From: Haloplanus rubicundus
GTDB taxonomy: Archaea > Halobacteriota > Halobacteria > Halobacteriales > Haloferacaceae
Direction: 5' to 3'
DNA: 64,000 bases
Assembly: GCF_003342675.1 (NCBI RefSeq)
Contig: NZ_CP031148.1
Span: 1,612,001-1,676,000, forward strand
Part shown: positions 34,152-42,402 of the stretch, piece after piece
Numbering within the stretch: the stretch's first letter is position 1
Layout of the letters: each line of letters begins with the position of its first letter
Translations under genes and position numbers: made by a program
The notes under the pieces: model-generated
Told to the model about the DNA's origin: nothing
Databases searched by the model: none
The model's input: only the letters and a program-made list of their open reading frames with translations

Positions 34152-34165
34152 TTTGACGCGTCTAA
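34152..34165. promoter_or_regulatory. Candidate MntR operator, 14-bp near-palindrome
   Basis: The sequence tttgacgcgtctaa is palindromic at 12 of 14 positions and lies between the TATA-like box at 34168-34174 and the mntR start, where bound repressor would block transcription initiation. Binding by MntR is inferred from position only. Confidence 0.45.
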
Positions 34166-34167
34166 TC

Positions 34168-34174
34168 TATAAAC
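34168..34174 (-). promoter_or_regulatory. TATA-like box of the mntR-GDT1 operon
   Basis: The minus strand reads tttatag, centred about 30-33 bases before the GTG/ATG start pair at 34141/34138, consistent with a leaderless or near-leaderless transcript. Confidence 0.6.
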
Positions 34175-34206
34175 CTATTGTACCGAAACCGTGGGTCGGT
34201 GGTGTC

Positions 34207-35376
34207 TCAGACGCCCTGTCCCATCAGGTGACTGCGGAGCACGTCCGCCGTCTTCACGCCCGCGTCGGCGTTGACGACGAGAACCGAGTCGTCCGGCCCG
34301 AAGTCGCCGCGCTCGGCGAGCGCCCACGCGCCCGCGGCGGCCGCGCCGCCCGTCGCGCCCACCTCCGTCCCGAGCCGCTGGGTGAGCGTCACCGCGCTCT
34401 CGAGGAGGTCCTCGTCGGCGACGGCCACCGCGCCGCCGCCCGTCGACTCGACGGCGTCGAGGGCCATCGACCCACCCGCCGGCGCGGGCACCTCCAGTTC
34501 GCCACAGATGGTGTCGGGGTACTCGACCGGCGCCACGTCCGTCCCGTCCTCGTGGGCCGCGACGACCGGCGCACACCCCTCGGGCTGGGCGGCGTAACAC
34601 CGCGGCACCCGGTCGGTCAGCCCCAGTGCTTCGAGGTCACGGAACCCGCGTGCGACGCCCACGAGCGTCTCGCCGGTGCCGACGGCGACGACGACGGCGT
34701 CCGGAACCGACCAGTCCCGCGCGGCGGCGACTTCGTAGGCGAGCGTCTTCGCGCCGTCGTGTCGATACGGCGTCGTGAACTCCTGCAGGGAGTACCACTC
34801 GCGCGCCAGATCAGATTCGAGGGCTTCCAGCGCGTCGGGGTAGCGTCCCCCGATCACGCGCATGTCGGCGCCGTGGACGTTCACCATCGCCTTGTTCGGG
34901 AAGGGGGCGCGCGAGGGGAGGTAGGCGTACAGATCCGTCTCGGTCCGCCCGGCGTAGGCCGCCGCCGACTGCCCGGCGTTTCCGGGCGCCGCGAGCGCCA
35001 GCAGGTCGGCGTCGTGAGCGTGCGCCATCGTCACCGCGACCGACAGCCCCCGGTCGAGGACCGTCCCCGTCGGGTTTCGGCCCTCGTCTTTCAGCCACAC
35101 GCTCCCGACGCCGAGGTCGGACGCGAGTCCGGGCGCGTCGAGTAGCGGCGTCGCCCCCTCGCTCGCCGAGACGGCGCGGTCCGCGGGGACGGGCAGGAGG
35201 GCGTCGTAGTCCCACATCGAGTCCGGACGGGTCGGCAGGGCGGCGGCGTCCACGGTATCGAGGTCGTAGACGGGAGAAAGTGGCGCGTCGGCGTCGCTCC
35301 GCCCGGCGCGGTCGGGCGCGTATCGGTCGCCGGTCGCGGTGCAGTCGAGGCCGACGAAGGCGTCGGAGGTGTCCAT
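34207..35376 (-). CDS. Threonine synthase-like protein lacking the PLP lysine
   Basis: A protein of 389 residues from ATG 35376. It has the type II PLP fold of threonine synthase: substrate loop SEGATPLLDAP, VWLKDEGRNPTG, phosphate loop APGNAGQSAAAYAG and VAVGTGETLVGVARGF. But where the family has NPTG-[ST]-F-K-D-R-G, with Lys forming the Schiff base, this protein reads NPTGTVLDRGLS, so the lysine is Leu. Codons in this stretch (gtc ctc gac) are unambiguous and no frameshift is present. It may be an inactive or regulatory paralog, or have another activity; calling it ThrC is unsafe. Confidence 0.75.
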   Translation of the reverse strand: MDTSDAFVGLDCTATGDRYAPDRAGRSDADAPLSPVYDLDTVDAAALPTRPDSMWDYDALLPVPADRAVSASEGATPLLDAPGLASDLGVGSVWLKDEGRNPTGTVLDRGLSVAVTMAHAHDADLLALAAPGNAGQSAAAYAGRTETDLYAYLPSRAPFPNKAMVNVHGADMRVIGGRYPDALEALESDLAREWYSLQEFTTPYRHDGAKTLAYEVAAARDWSVPDAVVVAVGTGETLVGVARGFRDLEALGLTDRVPRCYAAQPEGCAPVVAAHEDGTDVAPVEYPDTICGELEVPAPAGGSMALDAVESTGGGAVAVADEDLLESAVTLTQRLGTEVGATGGAAAAGAWALAERGDFGPDDSVLVVNADAGVKTADVLRSHLMGQGV

Positions 35377-35462
35377 GTGCGGCCCTCGGCCCGAACGCGC
35401 AAATCCCTGTCCCTCTTCCCGTCGTCCGTGAGTTCTTTGTCTCGGCCCCCCGACCGACCGAC

Positions 35463-36743
35463 ATGGACGATACACCGTCGGTCGCCGTCGTCGGCGCCGG
35501 GTTGGCGGGGCTCGTCGCCGCCCGCCACCTCGCCGACGTGGGCGCGGACGTGACCGTGTTCGAGCGCCGTGACGACGTGGGCGGCCGGGTCCGCACCCGC
35601 CACGAGGACGGGTTCACCATCGACCGCGGCTTTCAGGTCCTCTTTACCGCCTACCCCGCCGTCCGACGGGAACTCGACCTCTCGGCTCTCGACCTGCAAG
35701 CGTTCTCGCCCGGCGCGGTCATCGCCCGCCCCGGCGAGCGGTCGGTCCTCTCGGACCCCTTGCGCGACCCCTTCTCGCTCACCGACTCCATCTTCAACCG
35801 CGAGGTGACGACGACGGACAAACTCCGGACGCTCGCGCTCCGCCAACACGTCGGCGGCCGCGACGAGGCGGCCATCTTCGAGAGCGACGACGCCCCCATC
35901 GACGACTACCTCCGCGACTGGGGCTTCTCGACCGACTACATCGAGAACTTCGTCGCCCCCTTCTACGGCGGCATCACCCTCGACCGCTCGCTCTCGACCT
36001 CCAAGCGGGTCTTCGAGTACACGTTCAAGGCGATGAGCGAAGGGAAGATCGCTCTCCCCGCCGAGGGGATGGCCGCCGTCCCGGCGCAGTTGGCCGAGGG
36101 CGCACGCGACGCCGGGGCGACGATCCACCTCGACGAACCCGTCGCCGCCGTCTCCCCCGACGGCGACCGGGCGACCGTCGAGACGGAGACGCTGACGGTC
36201 GACTTCGACGCCGTCGTCGTCGCCGCCGATCCACGGACCGCCCGCCGGCTGACGGGCGTGGCCGCGATTCCGACGACCGCACGCCCCTCGACGACGCTCT
36301 ACTGTGCGCTCCCCGACGACACGCCCCTCGACGACAGGCGAAAGATCCACCTCAACGCGGCGGACGACCGCCCCAACATCGTCGTCCCGCTGTCCTCCGT
36401 CGCCACCTCCTACGCCCCCGACGGCCGGACGCTCCTCGCGGCCACCTTTTTGGGAGCCGACGCTCTGGACGTCGACGAGGCCGATCTCCTCGAATCGACC
36501 CGCGACGCCCTCGCGGCGTGGTATCCCGAACGCCTCTTCGGCGGCCTCGAAGCCGTCCGGACGGAACGGATCGAGTTCGCACAGTTCGCCCAGCCGCCGG
36601 GCGTCCACGACGACTTGCCCGACGCCCGCGACCCGAACGGTCCCGTCTACCTCGCCGGCGACTACACCGCGTGGTCGTCGATTCAGGGCGCGATGCGGAG
36701 CGGGCGGGAGGCCGCCGAGGCCGTCGTCGCGGACCTCGATTAG
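35463..36743 (+). CDS. FAD-dependent oxidoreductase, amine oxidase/phytoene desaturase-like
   Basis: A protein of 426 residues from ATG 35463. The N-terminal dinucleotide fold is SVAVVGAGLAGLVAARHLAD with VFERRDDVGGRVRT, the signature of FAD-binding amine oxidase, protoporphyrinogen oxidase and carotenoid desaturase relatives. FTIDRGFQVLF follows, and the C-terminal FAD contact is VYLAGDYTAWSSIQGAMRSG. The substrate is unknown; a carotenoid or quinone-related role is possible. Overlaps the convergent exonuclease by four bases. Confidence 0.85.
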   Translation: MDDTPSVAVVGAGLAGLVAARHLADVGADVTVFERRDDVGGRVRTRHEDGFTIDRGFQVLFTAYPAVRRELDLSALDLQAFSPGAVIARPGERSVLSDPLRDPFSLTDSIFNREVTTTDKLRTLALRQHVGGRDEAAIFESDDAPIDDYLRDWGFSTDYIENFVAPFYGGITLDRSLSTSKRVFEYTFKAMSEGKIALPAEGMAAVPAQLAEGARDAGATIHLDEPVAAVSPDGDRATVETETLTVDFDAVVVAADPRTARRLTGVAAIPTTARPSTTLYCALPDDTPLDDRRKIHLNAADDRPNIVVPLSSVATSYAPDGRTLLAATFLGADALDVDEADLLESTRDALAAWYPERLFGGLEAVRTERIEFAQFAQPPGVHDDLPDARDPNGPVYLAGDYTAWSSIQGAMRSGREAAEAVVADLD

Positions 36744-37435
36744 TCGAACCGGCGCTCGGTGCCGAGATACGCGCCTTCGACCGACTCGCCGAGATCAGCG
36801 TAGTAGAGCGCGAGCGTCGCCTCCAGATCGCCGATCAGGTAGTGATCCACCACCTCGGCGAGCGACGCCCGGAACCGCGCTCCCGTCTCGGTGCCGAGCG
36901 TCCGTAGGTACGCCGGGCCCAGCTCCTCGCCGAACCGCCCGTTCGTGAGCGGGGCGCCCCGCCAGACCGTCTGCGGCGGCGCGTGACCGTACGACTCCAG
37001 ACACGCCTCCAGGCTCGGCCACTTCTCCCCCGCCTCGTCGGCGCGGCGCTTCCGGTCGAGAAAGAGGTCCAGATGCCCCGGTTGCGACGCGACGGCCGGC
37101 AGGTCGACGTCGGCGCCGAGTCGGTCGAGCCGCCCCTCGACGAACGGCAGGTCGAACTCGATCCCGTTGTACGTCACGAGGGCGTCGGCGTCGGCCGCGG
37201 CGAGACGGGTCATCGCCCGGTCGACGAGCGACGCCTCGCCGTCCTCGCGGTGGAACGTCTCGTAGGTCGCCTCGGTCAACGGCTCGGCACGGTCGTGGAC
37301 CCCGACGCCGACGGAGACGAGTTCCCCGTCAGTCGGGTCCGTCGCCGTCGTCTCGATGTCGAAGGTCGCGATCCGGTCGTCCCCCGGGTCGTCGCGGGCG
37401 TAGCGCATTCGGTAGAGCGTGTGTTCGGCATCCAT
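36740..37435 (-). CDS. DnaQ-like 3'-5' exonuclease (ribonuclease H-like)
   Basis: A protein of 231 residues from ATG 37435. The exonuclease motifs are: Exo I ATFDIETTATD (Asp and Glu), Exo II YNGIEFDLPFVEGRL and Exo III HYLIGDLEATLALY (Asp). These match the stand-alone archaeal family related to the proofreading domain of B-family polymerases. It could act in repair or RNA/DNA trimming. No polymerase domain is attached. Confidence 0.85.
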   Translation of the reverse strand: MDAEHTLYRMRYARDDPGDDRIATFDIETTATDPTDGELVSVGVGVHDRAEPLTEATYETFHREDGEASLVDRAMTRLAAADADALVTYNGIEFDLPFVEGRLDRLGADVDLPAVASQPGHLDLFLDRKRRADEAGEKWPSLEACLESYGHAPPQTVWRGAPLTNGRFGEELGPAYLRTLGTETGARFRASLAEVVDHYLIGDLEATLALYYADLGESVEGAYLGTERRFD

Positions 37436-37500
37436 CTTGAGGGCTCGGATCGCCGCGGACGACGCCCCACTTTTACCACCCCCACGCGAGAAGCGGCGGT

Positions 37501-38136
37501 ATGGACTCCCGTCCCGACTGGCTCTCCACCGACGCCGATGAGACGGTCGTCTGGCAGGGTGCGCCTCGCGTCCGGCGCATCCTGCCCACGGCCGCCGCCG
37601 CAACGCTCTGGATCGCCCTCCTCGTCCTCGCCGTCACGGTGGGCCCACGAGTCACCTCCCTCCCCGTCCGTGCGTTCCCGGGCGTCGTGCTCGCGGGGGC
37701 GGCCCTCCTGCTCGCCGTCCCGGCCGTCGCCGCCGTCGCGTGGGCGTACCTCCGGACGACGAACGTCGAGTACGTGCTGACCGACCGGAACTGCTACCGG
37801 AAGTCCGGCGTCCTCTCGACACGGGTTTCCCGGATCGGCCTGTCGACCGTCGAGCGGACGAGCCTGAGCAAGGACGTCTGGGGCAAGCAGTTCGACTACG
37901 GCACCATCTCGATCAGCACCGCCGGCTCCGACGGCGTCGACCTCCGGTTTACCGACCTGGACGACCCCGAACCCGTCCGGGCGGAGATGCGGCGGCTGAT
38001 CGGCACCCGTCGCTCGCGCGTCGACCCCGAGACGACGACGCCGCTCGACGAATCGACCGCCGACGCATTGCTGGCCGACTTCCGCGCCCTCCGCGAGTCG
38101 GCGGCGCGCGTCGAACGCGGGGTGAGCGACCGATGA
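37501..38136 (+). CDS. PH-domain (bPH2) membrane protein, first of a tandem pair
   Basis: A protein of 211 residues. Two membrane helices (about 27-48 and 60-82) are followed by a bacterial-type PH domain (TTNVEYVLTDRNCYRKSGVL; GKQFDYGTISISTAGSDG) and a helical tail. It resembles YdbS/YdbT proteins, which sit in the membrane with the PH domain in the cytosol; their function is unclear. Its stop overlaps the start of the next gene, a diverged copy of itself. Confidence 0.85.
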   Translation: MDSRPDWLSTDADETVVWQGAPRVRRILPTAAAATLWIALLVLAVTVGPRVTSLPVRAFPGVVLAGAALLLAVPAVAAVAWAYLRTTNVEYVLTDRNCYRKSGVLSTRVSRIGLSTVERTSLSKDVWGKQFDYGTISISTAGSDGVDLRFTDLDDPEPVRAEMRRLIGTRRSRVDPETTTPLDESTADALLADFRALRESAARVERGVSDR

Positions 38137-38816
38137 GCGACGCCGCGACTGCGGGCGAGACGGGCACCGCGACCGGCGACGACGGACCGCCCGAGTGGCT
38201 CTCGCTCGACCCCGGCGAGGAAGTCGTCTGGATGGGTCGGCCGGCGTTCGAGACGCTGTACGGGACCATCCTCAGTGGCCTCCTCCTGACCGTCGTCCTC
38301 ATCGGCTTCCTCATCTTGCTCGGTCTTCCCTTCGCCTACCTGCGCATCCAGAACACGGACTACGTCGTCACCACCGAGTCGCTGTACGTCAAGTCGGGGG
38401 TCTTCTCGACCAATATCGAGACGGTGGATCTGGACCGCATCCAGAACACGGAGTACAACCGCAGCTTCTGGGGCAAGCAGTTCGACTACGGCTCCATCTC
38501 GATCAGCACCGCCGGCAGCAGCGGCGCGGAGATTTCCTTCGACGGGATTCCGGACGCTCCGGCCGTCCGCGACCGCATCACCGAACTCCAGCGCCGCCGG
38601 TCGGAACGCGGCGAGGAGGACGCGAGCGACGGCGGCGCCCCCGCCACCGCCGAACAGTTGACCGAACTGATCGAGGAGGTGCGCGCCACCCGCGAAGCGT
38701 TCGAACGGATCGAACGCCGACTCGTCGACAGCGAGGCGTCGGAGACGTCTCGAACGACCGGTGACGACGAGGCGTCGACCCTATCGTCGACCGACGACGC
38801 CGAGGCCGACCGCTGA
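38133..38816 (+). CDS. PH-domain (bPH2) membrane protein, second of a tandem pair
   Basis: A protein of 227 residues from ATG 38133, which overlaps the previous stop. It has the same plan: an acidic N-terminus, two close membrane helices (about 45-68), a PH domain (NTDYVVTTESLYVKSGVFST; NTEYNRSFWGKQFDYGSISI) and a long acidic, coiled-coil-like tail (about 165-200). It shares WGKQFDYG-x-ISISTAGS with its neighbour, so the pair arose by tandem duplication and may form a heteromer. Confidence 0.85.
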   Translation: MSDAATAGETGTATGDDGPPEWLSLDPGEEVVWMGRPAFETLYGTILSGLLLTVVLIGFLILLGLPFAYLRIQNTDYVVTTESLYVKSGVFSTNIETVDLDRIQNTEYNRSFWGKQFDYGSISISTAGSSGAEISFDGIPDAPAVRDRITELQRRRSERGEEDASDGGAPATAEQLTELIEEVRATREAFERIERRLVDSEASETSRTTGDDEASTLSSTDDAEADR

Positions 38817-38822
38817 CCGCCG

Positions 38823-39917
38823 TCAGTCCCGCAGGAACGCCTCGTCGCCGTACCGCTCCAGCATCGACAGGAAGCCCTCGCGTTGACGCCGTAACTCCGG
38901 GGGCAACTCCGCGTACGCGTCGTCGAACATCGACTCGGGATCGGCCTCGAACTCGGACGACTCGTCGATGATCCTCGCGACGTGGTCCTCGACCGCGGCC
39001 TGGATGTCGGCGTCCAACTCGTCGTCCAGGCGGTCGGTCCGGTGGAGGAACGCCTCGAACCGCGACAGAGGGTCGCGCGCCTTCCACTTCTCGACCTCCT
39101 CGTCGTCACGGTAGACCGTCGGATCGTCCGCGGTGGTGTGGGCGCCGAAGCGGTACGTTACCGCCTCGATCAGGGTCGGGCGCGTCTCGCCCTCGGCCGG
39201 ATTCCGTGCCCGCTCGACCGCCTCTTTCGTCACCGCGTAGCAGGCGAGGGGATCCATGCCGTCGACGCGGACGCCCGGCATTCCGTAGGCGTCGGCTTTC
39301 ACCGCGATGGTGTCGGTCGCCGTCTGGTTCTCGACCGGATGCGAGATGGCCCAGCCGTTGTTGTTACAGAAGAAGATAGTGGGCGTGTCGAAGACGCCCG
39401 CGAAGTTCATGGCCTCGTGGAAGTCGCCCTCGCTGGTCGCGCCGTCGCCGAAGTGGACGACCGCCGCCCGGTCGTCGCCTTTCAGCTTCGACGCCCACGA
39501 CATCCCGACGGCGTGGGGGAGGTGGTCCGCGATGGCGATGTTGAGCGGGAAGATATGTTTGTCGGCGAGGCTGGCGTTGCCCGACTCGTGACCCATCCAG
39601 TATTCGAGGTAGCCGGCGTCCAGACCCCTGACGACGACGGCGCCGTGTTCGCGATACTGATAGAGGATCCAGTCGTCGTCCGCCAGCGCGTACGTCGACC
39701 CGACCTGTGCGCCCTCCTGTCCCGCGGCGGAGGCGAAGGTGCCGATCCGCCCCTGCCGCTGGATGTTGATCGCCCGCTGGTCGAAGTGACGAGTCAGGCG
39801 CATGTCCCGGTACATGCCGACGAGCGTTTCGTCGGAGAGGTCGGGCATCGTCTCTTCGTCGACGACGTGGCCGTCCTCGTCGAGGACCCGGACGAACTCG
39901 CCGTCGTCGTAGTCCAC
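38823..39917 (-). CDS. pdhA: Pyruvate (2-oxoacid) dehydrogenase E1 component, alpha subunit
   Basis: A protein of 364 residues from GTG 39917. The thiamine diphosphate motif is GDGATSEGDFHEAMNFAGVF with FFCNNNGWAIS (GDG-x20s-NN). HIFPLNIAIADHLPHAVGMS and YRFGAHTTADD are typical of the alpha chain. It needs the beta chain (E1-beta), E2 and E3 to oxidise a 2-oxoacid to acyl-CoA; none of these is beside it here. The substrate (pyruvate or branched-chain 2-oxoacid) is not settled by sequence. Confidence 0.9.
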   Translation of the reverse strand: MDYDDGEFVRVLDEDGHVVDEETMPDLSDETLVGMYRDMRLTRHFDQRAINIQRQGRIGTFASAAGQEGAQVGSTYALADDDWILYQYREHGAVVVRGLDAGYLEYWMGHESGNASLADKHIFPLNIAIADHLPHAVGMSWASKLKGDDRAAVVHFGDGATSEGDFHEAMNFAGVFDTPTIFFCNNNGWAISHPVENQTATDTIAVKADAYGMPGVRVDGMDPLACYAVTKEAVERARNPAEGETRPTLIEAVTYRFGAHTTADDPTVYRDDEEVEKWKARDPLSRFEAFLHRTDRLDDELDADIQAAVEDHVARIIDESSEFEADPESMFDDAYAELPPELRRQREGFLSMLERYGDEAFLRD

Positions 39918-40010
39918 GGTCAGTCACCCCCGGCGGCTGGGCGCCGCCAGCCGCATCGATCCGCTACCCGTCGGTGCATACGTCGGTCGTCACGCTCCGC
40001 CGAGTAAACC

Positions 40011-40784
40011 CTATCGACGGAGGTACGGTCGCAGGTCGGCGAGGGGTGGGAACCAGAGCGTCTCTCCGGTCCCGGTGCCCTCCGCCCCGTCGTCGTCGGC
40101 CGCCGACCGACTCTCCGTGGCGCGTGGGCCGTCGACGACCCCCGGCCGCACGGCGTCCAGGTCGGGCACCAGCGGCGAGTCGACGGCCTCACGGCGCTCG
40201 ATCCGGAGTCCGGCCGCGAACGTCGAGAACGCGGGCAGGACCAGCGTCGGCCGGTCACGGTATCCCGCCGGATCGTACAGGAAGCAGTCACGCTTTCGAC
40301 CCTCGATTTCGATGGCTGGGTGGAGGTGACCACAGACGTACCGCTCGGCGGGTTCGTCCGGGGCCTCGTGGCCGTGACAGACGAGAGTGTCGTCGGCGAG
40401 ACGGTAGGCGTCGTGGACCGGCCCGGGCCAGACGCCCCCGAGTCCCACGTCGTGGTTGCCCGCGACGGCGACGGGGCGGGCCCCCGCCGCGCGGACCGCC
40501 CCCGCGAGCGCTCGGACCGTGCCGGCGGTTCGCTCGCTCGGCGCCCCGAACCGGTGACAGAGGTCGCCCGCGAACACCACCGTCTCCGGGTCCGTCGCTG
40601 CCACCGCCGCCGACAGCCGATCCAGCAGGTCGCGGCGCTCGTTCAACAGGATGCCGGCGTTCGTCGCGGGCGAGGAGCGACGCTCCTCGGGATGGGTGCG
40701 CCCGGCGTGGAGGTCGGCGACGACGAGCGTCGACGCCGTGGGGAGATACGCCGTCCGGCCGTGGAGGATGCAGTCGGGCGGCAC
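40011..40784 (-). CDS. Archaeal metallophosphoesterase (SbcD/ICC-like)
   Basis: A protein of 257 residues from GTG 40784. The calcineurin-like motifs are: D-x-H in VVADLHAGRTHPEE, GDLCHRFG, GNHD in VAGNHDVGLGG, GHEAPDE and a final GHLHP in YVCGHLHPAIEIEG. All metal ligands are present. The protein is of the short archaeal group often annotated as a phosphoesterase of unknown substrate. The C-terminal 60 residues are acidic and probably disordered. It follows a J-domain gene by three bases. Confidence 0.88.
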   Translation of the reverse strand: MPPDCILHGRTAYLPTASTLVVADLHAGRTHPEERRSSPATNAGILLNERRDLLDRLSAAVAATDPETVVFAGDLCHRFGAPSERTAGTVRALAGAVRAAGARPVAVAGNHDVGLGGVWPGPVHDAYRLADDTLVCHGHEAPDEPAERYVCGHLHPAIEIEGRKRDCFLYDPAGYRDRPTLVLPAFSTFAAGLRIERREAVDSPLVPDLDAVRPGVVDGPRATESRSAADDDGAEGTGTGETLWFPPLADLRPYLRR

Positions 40785-40787
40785 CGC

Positions 40788-41384
40788 TCAGTCCGCGTGT
40801 TCCTTCGCCGTCGCGTAGGCGTCCTGCAGTCGCTTGAACGACTCGCTGTCCCCGCCGTGGTCGGGGTGGACGTGCTTGACCCGCCGCCGGTAGGCCGCCT
40901 TCACCTCGTCCGTGTCGGCGGTCGGGGGCAGGCCGAGGCGGTCGAAGGCCGCACCGATTCGGGTCGACGTGCGCCCCGCCCGCCGCCCCTGATCGGGCGT
41001 CCGGAACGGGAGGCGACGCCCCAACTGGTGGCCGGGCATCTCGTGTTCACAGAGGATGGCGTGGGTCCCCGACCGCTCGATGGCGAAGAAGGCCTGCGGA
41101 TCGAAGGTGATGGCCACCTCCCGCTCGGGGAGGTAGAAGGCGACGGTGTAGCCCTCGACATCCGCGTCCTCGACGTACCGTTCACCGATGGAGCCGAGGT
41201 AGGTTCGAATCTCGCCCCGCCGCCGGTCGGTGCCGTCGATCCGTGGCCCGCGGTCGGTCGGCGCGGTGGGGAACAGGCGGTCGCCGGCGACGAAGATACC
41301 GGCCACGAGGACGACGGCTGCGGCGCCCATCCCCACGCCAGCCAGCATCCACGGCGGCAACAGTTGCACCCACTCCGGTAGCAC
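40788..41384 (-). CDS. Membrane-anchored J-domain protein
   Basis: A protein of 198 residues. A single N-terminal membrane helix (about 10-34: LPPWMLAGVGMGAAAVVLVA) leads to a cytosolic part with a small unknown domain and a C-terminal J domain. That domain has helix 2, the HPD motif in VKHVHPDHGGDSESFKRLQ (about 165-180) and helix 3. J domains stimulate Hsp70 (DnaK) ATPase, so this may recruit DnaK to the membrane. It is co-oriented with the phosphoesterase. Confidence 0.85.
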   Translation of the reverse strand: MLPEWVQLLPPWMLAGVGMGAAAVVLVAGIFVAGDRLFPTAPTDRGPRIDGTDRRRGEIRTYLGSIGERYVEDADVEGYTVAFYLPEREVAITFDPQAFFAIERSGTHAILCEHEMPGHQLGRRLPFRTPDQGRRAGRTSTRIGAAFDRLGLPPTADTDEVKAAYRRRVKHVHPDHGGDSESFKRLQDAYATAKEHAD

Positions 41385-41450
41385 GGTCGGCCGTTAGCGA
41401 CGCGTCGTAAAGAAGCTCTCGCCCGCTGGCGGTTCGCCGCTCCCGGTTCC

Positions 41451-42209
41451 TCAGCCGATGTACCGCAGGTCGTCGTCGGTCGGCATCTGGGCGCCCTGGT
41501 TCTGCATCTCCTGAATCTTGCCGACGACTTCCTCCATCTCCTCGGCGCGGTCCTCCAGCGACTCGTAATCGAGTTCGAAGTCGAGGACCGCTTCGAGCAC
41601 TTCGAGTACCGCACGGGCGCTCTTGGGGTCGACCAGATAGCCACTCGTTTCGCCCATCAGGCAGGTGGCGTCGAGGCCTCGACGGCGGCCGATGCCGAGC
41701 AACAGGCCGCTCACGCCGACGATGCCCCCTGCGGGTTCGTCCTCGCGGAACTCGACGTCCTCCGCCTCAAGGTCGGCCTTCAGGTCGGCGTCCGTCACCG
41801 CCCCGAGGACGTGATACTCCTCGATGAGTTCGCCCGTCGGGACGCCGCCGAGGGCGTACAGATCCGCGACGCCCATCCCCTCCGCGATGTCGAGAAACGA
41901 CTCCGTGAGGTGGTAGTGGCCGGCGTTGCTCCCCGCCTGGTGGTCGCCGGTGAGGACGAGGAGGTCACGGCCCGCCGTCTCGACGGCGTGAAACTCCGCA
42001 CAGACCAACTCGGCGACGCCCTCCTCGTCGATGCTCACCTGCGGCGGGAACTCGTCTGCGTACACCCGCCGGACGAGTTCGCTCTCGAACTCTTCTAAGA
42101 GGTATTCGGCGGCGAGTTTCCCGACGTGTCCGACGCCGGGAAGCCCCTCGACGAGCACCGGGTCCGACAGCGTCGGCTCCGCGACCGTCTCGATCTCGAT
42201 GGCGTCCAT
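41451..42209 (-). CDS. PAC2-family protein (proteasome-assembly chaperone-like)
   Basis: A protein of 252 residues. The PAC2 pattern is visible: VLVEGLPGVGHVGKLAAEYL, VLTGDHQAGSNAGHYHLTES, LYALGGVPTGELIEEYHVLG and GIVGVSGLLLGIGRRRGLD. It ends in a coiled-coil-like helix (LEDRAEEMEEVVGKIQEMQ). Archaeal homologs have been linked to proteasome assembly. It is last in the conserved order L44e, S27e, aIF2-alpha, Nop10, PAC2, five bases after Nop10. Confidence 0.9.
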   Translation of the reverse strand: MDAIEIETVAEPTLSDPVLVEGLPGVGHVGKLAAEYLLEEFESELVRRVYADEFPPQVSIDEEGVAELVCAEFHAVETAGRDLLVLTGDHQAGSNAGHYHLTESFLDIAEGMGVADLYALGGVPTGELIEEYHVLGAVTDADLKADLEAEDVEFREDEPAGGIVGVSGLLLGIGRRRGLDATCLMGETSGYLVDPKSARAVLEVLEAVLDFELDYESLEDRAEEMEEVVGKIQEMQNQGAQMPTDDDLRYIG

Positions 42210-42214
42210 ACCGC

Positions 42215-42397
42215 CTACTCGCGTTCGCGGCGCTTAAGAGCGCGTCGGTACTTCCCGTACGGGTCCGCCGGATCGAACGGCGCCGGGGCGCTGTTGACCG
42301 CCTCGGCGCCGCAGTCGGGGCACGTCGATCCGAGCGTGTAGACGGGGCGGTCGTGTCGGTCGTGCCACGCCGAACACACTCGGATGTCGGATTTCAT
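42215..42397 (-). CDS. nop10: H/ACA RNP protein Nop10
   Basis: A protein of 60 residues. MKSDIRVCSAWHDRHDRPVY with TCPDCGAEAVN has one zinc-ribbon knuckle (CPDC) and a first Cys8, then the conserved PAPFDPADPYGKYRRALKRR that wraps Cbf5. Its role is pseudouridine synthesis guided by H/ACA RNA. Nested palindrome copy F lies immediately upstream, six bases before the start codon. Confidence 0.94.
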   Translation of the reverse strand: MKSDIRVCSAWHDRHDRPVYTLGSTCPDCGAEAVNSAPAPFDPADPYGKYRRALKRRERE

Positions 42398-42402
42398 TGA
42401 AA

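Noticed and set aside
41401-41453. ggcggttcgccg before the PAC2 stop as another palindrome copy
   Set aside because: Only a short self-complementary core is present; outer arms and second core half are missing, so chance in high-GC DNA is likely.
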